Source of the DNA: Streptomyces sp. R302
GTDB lineage: Bacteria > Actinomycetota > Actinomycetes > Streptomycetales > Streptomycetaceae
NCBI RefSeq assembly: GCF_012927245.1
Contig: NZ_JABBGE010000001.1
Coordinates: 649,513 to 713,512, forward strand
Direction of reading: 5' to 3'
Length of the DNA stretch: 64,000 nucleotides
The notes under the pieces were generated by a model that saw only the letters and a program-made list of their open reading frames with translations, was not told where the DNA came from and searched no databases. Shown one piece after another: positions 56,950 through 64,000 of the stretch; position 1 is the stretch's first letter, and every line of letters starts with the position of its first letter. The translations under genes and the position numbers were made by a program.

Positions 56950-57619
56950 CGCGGGCGATGAGGAGGCCGTCGTGGCCCTTCGTGCCGACCGTCTGGAAGG
57001 CGGTCGCGTCGAGGCGCGGCTCGTTCGCCACGAGCTCGAACATGGCGCGGGTGCCGGTGATCGCCGGGTCCGAGGGGTCCGGGGCGGCGACGCGGCCGGC
57101 GCGGACGACGTTGTCGACGACGATCAGGCTGCCGGCGCGGGAGAGCTTCAGGGCCCAGGTCACGTAGTGCGGGTTGTTGGCCTTGTCCGCGTCGACGAAG
57201 ACCAGGTCGAAGGGGCCCGCGCCCTCCTTCTCCAGGAGGGGGAGGGTGTCCAGGGCCGCGCCCGTGCGGACCTCGACGCGGTCGGCGAGCCCCGCGCGGG
57301 CGAGGTTGGCGCGGGCCACCTCGGCGTGCCGGGGGTCGTACTCCAGGCTGATCAGGCGCCCGTCGGCGGGCAGGGCGCGGCCCAGCCAGATGGTGCTGTA
57401 GCCGCCGAGGGTGCCGATCTCCAGGATGCGGCGGGCGCCCTGGACCTGGGCGAGGAGGTTCAGGAGCTTGCCCTGGTTGGGGGCGACGGCGATCTCGGGG
57501 AGACCGGCCGCCGCGCTGTCGGCCAGCGCGGCGGTCAGGACCTCGTCGGCGGGGACCAGCAGGTCGGTGACGTACGCGTCGACCTCGTTCCACTGAGGGT
57601 TCGTCTGAGGATTCGTCAT
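56939..57619 (-). CDS. Class I O-methyltransferase (catechol-type)
   Basis: 226 residues. SAM-binding motif I ILEIGTLGGYSTIWLGRAL, acidic motif II LISLEYDPRH, and the metal-binding DLVFVDADKANNPHY plus VVDNVVRAGRV, as in Mg2+-dependent catechol/caffeoyl-CoA O-methyltransferases. Substrate unknown. Its ATG overlaps the DUF2330 stop by 4 bp, so the two are translationally coupled. Confidence 0.93.
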   Translation of the reverse strand: MTNPQTNPQWNEVDAYVTDLLVPADEVLTAALADSAAAGLPEIAVAPNQGKLLNLLAQVQGARRILEIGTLGGYSTIWLGRALPADGRLISLEYDPRHAEVARANLARAGLADRVEVRTGAALDTLPLLEKEGAGPFDLVFVDADKANNPHYVTWALKLSRAGSLIVVDNVVRAGRVAAPDPSDPAITGTRAMFELVANEPRLDATAFQTVGTKGHDGLLIARVTA

Positions 57620-58755
57620 ACCGCCGAAGGTACCCGGCGGCGGTTCGCCCGTACGGTCAGGAACACGGTCAGGCCGGCGATCACCGCCGCGCCCGCGCCC
57701 GCCGTCAGCATCCAGGCCGGGATGCCGGCGACCGTCAGCAGGTGCTCCCGGTAGACCACTTGGCGGTACGGCGTGTCGGCGACCGTCCGCAGGACGTGGT
57801 CGTCGTCGATGCGGGAGGGCTCGGGGAAGCGCTGCCGGAGGACGGTGAGGTGGACGGGGGCGCCGCCGGCGAGGGCGGCGACGGGGCCTTCGGGACGGTC
57901 GATCCGGCCGGCGAAGGTGACCTCGGGGGCCTCGCCGCCGATCGACGAGCGGGGCTCCATGCGGTGGGCTGCCAGGATCGAGAGGCCGAGCGTCTGGCGG
58001 GTCTCGGCGAGGCGCGAGAGCCGCATGGGGTAGACGAGTTCGGGGGAGGCGAAGGTGATGCGGAGCGGCGTCAGTTCGCCGTACAGGGGCACGCCCTTCG
58101 CCTCCGGGGAGAGGCGGATGGCGACGTACTCCCACTTCCGCTCGACGTAGGGCCGGAGTTCGGGCGAGAGCCGCTCGGGGAGCGGGAAGCCGTTGGCGTG
58201 CAGCCAGTCGCCGAGGGCGTTCGGGTCGGTGGCGGTGAGCCGGGCCACGTCGAAGGGGCCGAGCCGCTCGCGGCCGACGACGCCGACGGAGTCGCCGGGG
58301 GGCGCGCCGGCCGAGGCGCCGTCGCCGTAGCCGGAGTCGAAGGGCCAGTCGTCCTCGCGGGGCCAGAAGTAGGAACGCTCCCGCTCCTCGGGCGCCGCGA
58401 GCTCCTCGATCGCGTCGAACAGCCCGGGGTCGCCGAGGGTGACGTCCGCGCGGTGCGGCACCGGCATGACCCAGGCGGCGTGCTTGGCGTCGCCGTGGAC
58501 GCGGAAGCGCATGACGATGGTCTCGGTCCGGCCGTCCCAGTGGACGGCGGACTGCTCCTGGTCGACGCCGATGCGCTCCTCGGGGCGCGTGATCATCGCG
58601 CCGCAGCCGCACGCCCAGGCGGGCGCGACGAGCGAGCCGAGCTGCAGCGCGAGCAGCGCGACGAGTGTGGCCAGGATCCTGGGCGTGGTTCTGGTGGTGG
58701 TTCTGGTGGTGCTGATGCTGGTGGTGTTGGTTCTGGTGGTGTGTGTCCCCCGCAT
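57616..58755 (-). CDS. DUF2330 secreted/membrane protein
   Basis: 379 residues. Thr/Arg repeat N terminus (TTRTNTTSISTTRTTTRTT) built from GGTTCTGGTGGTG-type repeats, signal segment (LATLVALLALQLGSLVAPAW), the family motif ACGCGAMITRP at the start of the mature part, a ~280-residue extracellular domain and a C-terminal helix (AWMLTAGAGAAVIAGLTVFL) with RANRRR. DUF2330 function is unknown. It overlaps the methyltransferase start. Confidence 0.85.
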   Translation of the reverse strand: MRGTHTTRTNTTSISTTRTTTRTTPRILATLVALLALQLGSLVAPAWACGCGAMITRPEERIGVDQEQSAVHWDGRTETIVMRFRVHGDAKHAAWVMPVPHRADVTLGDPGLFDAIEELAAPEERERSYFWPREDDWPFDSGYGDGASAGAPPGDSVGVVGRERLGPFDVARLTATDPNALGDWLHANGFPLPERLSPELRPYVERKWEYVAIRLSPEAKGVPLYGELTPLRITFASPELVYPMRLSRLAETRQTLGLSILAAHRMEPRSSIGGEAPEVTFAGRIDRPEGPVAALAGGAPVHLTVLRQRFPEPSRIDDDHVLRTVADTPYRQVVYREHLLTVAGIPAWMLTAGAGAAVIAGLTVFLTVRANRRRVPSAV

Positions 58756-58830
58756 GTCCGCTCGGACGTGCGGGGGAGGATTCCGGTTCCCGGCCCCAGG
58801 TCCGGTGCCGGTGCCGGTGCCCAGCGGTGC

Positions 58831-60087
58831 TCAGCGGGTGGTGCGGACGCGCAGTTCCTTCACGCCGTTGAGCCAGGCGGCCCGCAGCCGGCGCGGTTCC
58901 GCCGCGAGGGTGAGGTCGGGCAGGACGTCGGCGATCGCGTCGAAGATCAGCTCGATCTCCTTCACGGCGAGGGACTTGCCGAGGCAGAAGTGCGGCCCGC
59001 CGCCGCCGAAGCCCAGGTGGGGGTTGGGGTCGCGGCCGATGTCGAAGGCCTCCGGGTCCTCGAAGACCTCGGGATCGTGGTTGGCGGAGGAGTAGAAGAG
59101 GCCGATCCGGTCCCCCTTCTTGATCTTCTGGCCGCCGAGCTCGGTGTCCTGGGTGGCGGTGCGCTGGAAGGAGACGACCGGGGTGGCCCAGCGGACGATC
59201 TCCTCGGCGGTGGTCGCGGGCCGCTCCCGCTTGTAGAGCTCCCACTGGTCGGGGTGGGTGAGGAAGGCGTGCATGCCGTGGCTGATCGCGTTGCGGGTGG
59301 TTTCGTTCCCGGCGACGGCGAGCAGCAGTACGAAGAACCCGAACTCGTCCGAGGAGAGGTTCCCTTGGTCCTCGGCGGCGACCAGCTGCGAGACGATGTC
59401 CGCGGCGGGGCACTCCTTGCGCGCGACGGCCATGTTCATCGCGTACCCGATGAGTTCCATGGCGGCCTCGACGCCGACCTCCTCGGTGATGGCGTACTCG
59501 GGATCGTCGTACGCCACCATCTTGTTGGACCAGTCGAAGATCCGGGAGCGGTCCGCCTGGGGGACGCCGATGAGTTCGGCGATGGCCTGGAGCGGCAGCT
59601 CGACGGCGACCTTCGTGACGAAGTCGAAGGAGCCGTCGGGGTCTTCGGCGGCGGCGGCCCGCGCCTCCTCGGCGATCGCGCGGGCGCGGGTGCGCAGGGC
59701 GGTCTCCAGGCCGCGGATGGCGCGGGGGGTGAAGCCGCGCTGGACGATCTGGCGGACCCGGGTGTGCTCGGGCGGGTCCATGTTCAGCATGATCAGCTTC
59801 TGGACGTCGATCTGCTCGCGCCCGATGTGCTCGTTGAAGCGGATCACCGCGGTGTTCTCCTGGGACGAGAACAACTCGGGGTGCGTGGAGACGTACTTGA
59901 CGTCCGCGTGGCGGGTGACGGCCCAGTACCCCTCGTCGTCGAAGCCGGTGATGCCGCGCGGCTGGGGGCACCACCAGACCGGCGCGGTACGCCGCAGCTC
60001 CGCGAACTCGGGGAGCGGGACGCGGCTGCGCAGCAGGTCGGGGTCGGTGGCGTCGAATCCTTCGGGGAGGTGGGGGCAGGTCGGCAT
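58831..60087 (-). CDS. Cytochrome P450, CYP125-like (steroid C26 hydroxylase type)
   Basis: 418 residues from ATG 60087. Heme ligand Cys in FGGGGPHFCLGKSLA, I-helix AVAGNETTRNAISHGMHAFL, ExxR in EEIVRW. The N-terminal HLPEGFDATDPDLLRSRVPL and VWWCPQPRGITGFDDEGYWA patterns are those of actinobacterial CYP125, which oxidises the cholesterol side chain. The longer frame to 60117 would overlap a palindromic operator. The divergent gene is a FadA5-like thiolase; KstR-like sites lie between. Confidence 0.88.
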   Translation of the reverse strand: MPTCPHLPEGFDATDPDLLRSRVPLPEFAELRRTAPVWWCPQPRGITGFDDEGYWAVTRHADVKYVSTHPELFSSQENTAVIRFNEHIGREQIDVQKLIMLNMDPPEHTRVRQIVQRGFTPRAIRGLETALRTRARAIAEEARAAAAEDPDGSFDFVTKVAVELPLQAIAELIGVPQADRSRIFDWSNKMVAYDDPEYAITEEVGVEAAMELIGYAMNMAVARKECPAADIVSQLVAAEDQGNLSSDEFGFFVLLLAVAGNETTRNAISHGMHAFLTHPDQWELYKRERPATTAEEIVRWATPVVSFQRTATQDTELGGQKIKKGDRIGLFYSSANHDPEVFEDPEAFDIGRDPNPHLGFGGGGPHFCLGKSLAVKEIELIFDAIADVLPDLTLAAEPRRLRAAWLNGVKELRVRTTR

Positions 60088-60104
60088 CGGCAGCACGCTC
60101 CATA

Positions 60105-60121
60105 TCTGATGGACCATCAGA
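60105..60121. promoter_or_regulatory. 17-bp palindrome upstream of the P450 gene
   Basis: TCTGATGGACCATCAGA is a perfect inverted repeat around a central A, ending 18 bp before the P450 start. It is different from the KstR-like boxes and suggests a second regulator. Confidence 0.65.
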
Positions 60122-60137
60122 AGTTGCCCGGAAAGTT

Positions 60138-60151
60138 AGTAACGAGTTCTA
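60138..60151. promoter_or_regulatory. KstR-like box upstream of the P450 gene
   Basis: AGTAACGAGTTCTA matches the KstR consensus TnnAACnnGTTnnA except for its first base. Confidence 0.5.
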
Positions 60152-60317
60152 CAAGTGGCAAGAGGCGCGGGCCGAATACGCCCTCAGACGCCGCCGAATA
60201 TGCCTCCGGGCGCCGCCGCGTACGCCTCCGGGCGTGCGGCCGACGCTCGTGTCCGTCGCCGAACTCCTCCCTCCCGGACCCTTGCGTACCGGCGGTAGCA
60301 GTCATAAGACTTCACTC

Positions 60318-60341
60318 AGAACTAGAACGCGTACTAGTTCT
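60318..60341. promoter_or_regulatory. KstR-like palindrome upstream of the thiolase gene
   Basis: A 24-bp near-perfect inverted repeat with arms AGAACTAG/CTAGTTCT; its core TAGAACGCGTACTA (60323-60336) fits TnnAACnnGTTnnA with one mismatch. It sits 62 bp before the thiolase ATG. Outside these operators the 315-bp spacer 60088-60402 shows nothing else. Confidence 0.6.
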
Positions 60342-60348
60342 CCCGTGA

Positions 60349-61581
<1,233 letters not shown>

Positions 61582-61628
61582 CGGCCCGCGCGGCCTCGCG
61601 AGACCTGGCAGGGGTGCCCGGGAAACCG

Positions 61629-61669
61629 CGGGGCCCCGTCCCTCCGGAGTGGGAGGGGCGGGGCCCCGC
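61629..61669 (+). terminator. Thiolase terminator
   Basis: CGGGGCCCCG pairs with CGGGGCCCCG (self-complementary arms) and CCCTCC with GGGAGG inside, 48 bp after the stop codon. Confidence 0.82.
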
Positions 61670-61741
61670 GCCCGCGCCCGCGTCCGCGCCCGTGCCCGTC
61701 GGTGCGGAACCCGGGAGCGGGGTGCCCGTGTCCCCGGACGT

Positions 61742-62159
61742 ATGAGGACGAGACGCGGAGTATGGGGATCGGCGGCGGTCGGCCGGGTGCTGCTGCCGCT
61801 GATACCGCTGCTCGCGGGGTGCGCGCAGGAGGCCGAAACGGCAGACGGTCGACGCGTACGTACGGGCGCTGAACGGACGGGACGTGGCCGCGCTCGCCGA
61901 GCTGGGGCCCCCGGGGTACGTGGAGGTCGACGCGGACGGGGGTAAGGGGATCACGGTCGCGGACGTCGAGGTGTCGCACGAGTCCGGCGACGACCTGGCG
62001 AGCGCGCGGGTCACCGGGACGGGCCGGGACGGCCGGCCCTTCGCCACGTACGTGTCGATGTTCCGCCGGGACGGCACCTGGGTCGTGGCACTCGGGCACG
62101 CACCCGGTGCGGCGACAGGCAAGGCCGGCGCGAGCCCGGCGTCCACGGAGCGTCCCTGA
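61742..62159 (+). pseudogene. Lipoprotein gene with frameshift after the lipobox
   Basis: ATG 61742 starts MRTRRGVWGSAAVGRVLLPL and the lipobox LLAGC (Cys lipidated), then the frame becomes Arg-rich nonsense near 61840. A second frame carries [40 protein letters not shown] and GTWVVALGHAPGA to TGA 62157-62159, a typical NTF2-like extracytoplasmic domain. One indel between 61830 and 61850 would join them. Pseudogene or sequencing error. Confidence 0.65.
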
Positions 62160-62930
62160 GGCCCGGACCCGGACCGGACCCGGACCGGAACCGGCCCGAA
62201 ACGGGCGACAGGCCGTCCCTGAGGCCCAGAGCCGGCCCGAACTCGGACGACCGGGCGGCCCCGAGGCCCGAGAACGGCCTGAGGACGGCCCGGACCTGAC
62301 CCGGACCTGACCCGGACCCGGCCTGGACCTGGCCAGGACCTGGCCCGAGGCCGACCCGGGGTTCGGCCCGGGGTCGGCCTGAGGACGGGCCACGGGGCGG
62401 CCCCGAGGTCCGAGGACAGCCCGGAATCGGCCTGGGAACGGGCCACCGGGCGGCCCCGAGGCCCGAGGGCGGCCCGGAACCGGCCTGGACCTCGCCCGGA
62501 ACCAGCCTGGACCTGGCCCGGGCCCGGCCCGTCGGCCTGAGAACGGGCCATCGAGCGGCCCCGAGGCCCGAGGACGGCCTGGAACCGGCCCGGACCTGGC
62601 CCGAGGCCGGCCCCGGGTCGGCCTGAGAACGGGCCATCGAGCGGCCCCGAGGCCAGAGGACGGCCTGGAACCGGCCCGGGCCTGGCCTGGAACCGGCCCG
62701 GGCCTGGCCCGAGGCCGGCCCCCGGGTCGGCCTGAGAACGGGCCACCGCGCGGCCCCGAAGCCCGAGGACGGCCCGGGCTCGTCCGAGGACGGCCCGGAC
62801 CCGGCCAGGTCGGGACCGGCCCGGACCTGCCCGGACCCGGCCCGGACCTGCCCGGACCCGGCCCGGACCTGCCCGGACCTGCCCGGACCCGCCCGGACCC
62901 GGTCCAGCATCGGCCCGGACCCGGCCAGGG
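62160..62930. repeat. 770-bp GC-rich minisatellite
   Basis: Short CCCGGACC-type units at both ends and, in the centre, about five copies of a ~100-120-bp module containing GGCCTGAGAACGGGCCAT and GCGGCCCCGAGGCCCGAGGA. No gene is supported in any frame; long open frames there are by-products of the repeat. It lies between the frameshifted lipoprotein and the transglycosylase gene. Confidence 0.9.
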
Positions 62931-63021
62931 ATCACCCGGAGCGGTCCGGGAACGCCGCAGGCCCCGCCCCTCCGGGAGGAGGGCGGGGCCTTGCGGTGTG
63001 CGTGGGGCGGCGTGGTGAGGC

Positions 63022-63423
63022 TTAGTACCAGCCGTTGGCCTGCCAGAACGCCCAGGCGGCGTTCGGGGAGCCGTAGCGCTCGTTCATGTAGTTCAGGCCC
63101 CACTTGATCTGGGTGGCCGGGTTGGTCTTCCAGTCGGAACCGGCCGAGGCCATCTTCGAACCGGGCAGGGCCTGGACCAGGCCGTAGGCGCCGGAGGAGG
63201 AGTTGGTGGCCTTGTGGTTCCAGCCGGACTCGTGCGAGACGATCTTGCTGAAGGCGGCGTACTGCGAGGCGGGGACGATGTCGCGGGCGAGCTCCTGCGG
63301 GCTGGCGGCCGAGGCCGTGCCCGTCGTGCCGAGCACCGCACCCGAGGCGCCGAGCAGCACGGCTGCGGTGGCGGCGAAGGACTTCTTGCGGGCAGCGGCG
63401 CGAGTGGTGATCGAGCGGAACAA
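63022..63423 (-). CDS. Secreted lytic-transglycosylase-like protein
   Basis: 133 residues. Signal peptide (KKSFAATAAVLLGASGAVLG...ASA) followed by an SLT/lysozyme-like domain: the catalytic Glu in KIVSHESGWNHKATN, then GLVQALPGSKMASAGSDWKT and YMNERYGSPNAAWAFWQANG. Cleaves peptidoglycan glycan strands, or acts like a resuscitation factor. TTG 63423 start. No ydaO-type riboswitch is visible upstream. Confidence 0.9.
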   Translation of the reverse strand: MFRSITTRAAARKKSFAATAAVLLGASGAVLGTTGTASAASPQELARDIVPASQYAAFSKIVSHESGWNHKATNSSSGAYGLVQALPGSKMASAGSDWKTNPATQIKWGLNYMNERYGSPNAAWAFWQANGWY

Positions 63424-63759
63424 AACGTCTACCTAACGTCGGGGACTGTGGCTGCGCCGGGCGTCACGGCCGTTTCCGGCCGCTTCAGGCATGCCGGAAC
63501 CAGAGCCCGGGAGACCCGGGGGACTGGGGGGAACCGGCCTGCCGCGGTGCCGCGCCCTCGCTGAGCGTTTCGCTTGCGTTGGGCCGAGCACCTGCTGCCT
63601 GGCGACGTCCACTACAGAAACAAATCCCCGGGGGGCGGCGCAACGCCCCCCTGTACGAGGAAGCTTCGGACTCGACGGGGTCGGGCGGCTCGACGACGGG
63701 TGGGAGTTTTCGCAGCTCACGCCCATCTTTGGGCGTTTTGTGCGACTCGTCCCGCTCTA
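63424..63759. other. 336-bp upstream region of the transglycosylase gene
   Basis: Several GC hairpins, no gene. A stem GGGGGGCG/CGCCCCCC at 63630-63651 followed on the minus strand by ATTTGTTT is the probable terminator of the truncated gene to the right. Confidence 0.65.
63630..63651 (-). terminator. Terminator of the truncated membrane-protein gene
   Basis: Eight-bp stem with a six-base loop, followed leftwards by GGGGATTTGTTT. Confidence 0.75.
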
Positions 63760-64000
63760 CTATTTCCGGTCGTACGTGACGTGGGTCCTATGAGGCGCCT
63801 CACCCGCGGACCCCTCTCCGGGCCCCTCGAATGTGACCTGGGCCTCGAAGTTCGCCCGCCGGGTGGCCCTGCGCAGCGCCCTCAGCAGCGGTCCGCCGAC
63901 CGTGAGCGTCAGGACCACGGTGAGCGCGGCCCGGCCCAGGTCCCAGCCGAGGGAGGTGGCCAGCACGTACGCGAGGAAACGGACCAGGTTCTCGGCCGTC
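63760..64000 (-). CDS. Membrane protein, C-terminal part (ECF transporter S-component-like)
   Basis: Only the last ~79 residues lie in the window; the gene enters from the right edge. One hydrophobic segment (LGWDLGRAALTVVLTLTVGG) followed by PLLRALRRATRRANFEAQVT and a polar tail. The AxNLVRFLAYVLATSLGWDLGRA ending resembles ECF-type vitamin transporter substrate-binding membrane proteins, but too little is present to be sure. Confidence 0.6.
   Translation of the reverse strand, partial: TAENLVRFLAYVLATSLGWDLGRAALTVVLTLTVGGPLLRALRRATRRANFEAQVTFEGPGEGSAGEAPHRTHVTYDRK

Noticed and set aside
54901..58755. GNAT, ABM, O-methyltransferase and P450 as one secondary-metabolite cluster
   Set aside because: Genes alternate strands, there is no core synthase, and the P450 pairs with a thiolase under separate operators.
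63424..63640. c-di-AMP (ydaO) riboswitch before the transglycosylase gene
   Set aside because: None of the conserved ydaO stretches are seen on the minus strand; only generic GC hairpins.

Overview
The window is high-GC actinobacterial DNA and almost certainly comes from a Streptomyces chromosome. Supporting signs are strong G/C bias at third codon positions, many GTG/TTG starts, GGAGG-type ribosome sites and typical Streptomyces gene neighbourhoods (homodimeric AceE beside a DUF3052 gene, an AhpE/Bcp peroxiredoxin and a TerD island). No species can be named from sequence alone.

Layout. (1) 1-11.0 kb: a two-component system cut by the left edge, a DUF4429/SHOCT gene, a DUF1023 alpha/beta hydrolase, a divergent TetR/MFS efflux pair, an I36 inhibitor-like secreted protein, a K+ channel and aceE. 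(2) 11.3-22.7 kb: DUF3052, a peroxiredoxin, then a Ter stress island (two terD, a TerC/DUF475 gene, a TerA-like gene, a further TerD) followed by a presumed nucleoside-type metabolite operon: HpcH/HpaI lyase, a giant phosphoribosyltransferase/StiP fusion and a HAD phosphatase. Several of these genes carry in-frame minisatellites. (3) 24.40 kb: tRNA-Val(TAC), the integration site of an approximately 17.9-kb pSAM2-like integrative and conjugative element (AICE) bounded by 48-bp direct repeats at 24434-24481 and 42379-42426.

The AICE. A leftward module (SCO3933-like gene, FtsK-type Tra, Spd membrane proteins, RepSA-like initiator, Xis, Int) starts at an operator cluster at 30.6 kb next to a KorSA-like GntR gene. 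A divergent Nudix gene may correspond to pSAM2 Pif. The middle (32.3-38.3 kb) is the non-core part: a nested inverted repeat, two aberrant tRNA-like sequences, a lower-GC nuclease-STAND NTPase gene resembling anti-phage defence proteins, and a two-gene membrane-protein/cupin cassette of unknown function. The right part (38.3-42.3 kb) has two more GntR genes and small accessory genes.

Right of the element. A three-domain type IV restriction enzyme (SRA, sulfur-binding and HNH domains) lies just outside attR, followed by a decayed patch (DUF4240, two frameshifted genes, an immunity-like protein, and a copy of the element's putative integrase arm-site repeats) and a GntR gene. From about 48 kb the chromosome looks ordinary again: DedA, DoxX, a secreted nuclease, HAD, a peptidoglycan-binding protein, GNAT, a monooxygenase, a serpin, an O-methyltransferase, DUF2330, and a divergent CYP125-like P450/FadA5-like thiolase pair with KstR-like operators. 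A frameshifted lipoprotein, a secreted transglycosylase and a truncated membrane-protein gene end the window. Large GC-rich minisatellites occupy 22.7, 49.5-50.1 and 62.2-62.9 kb.
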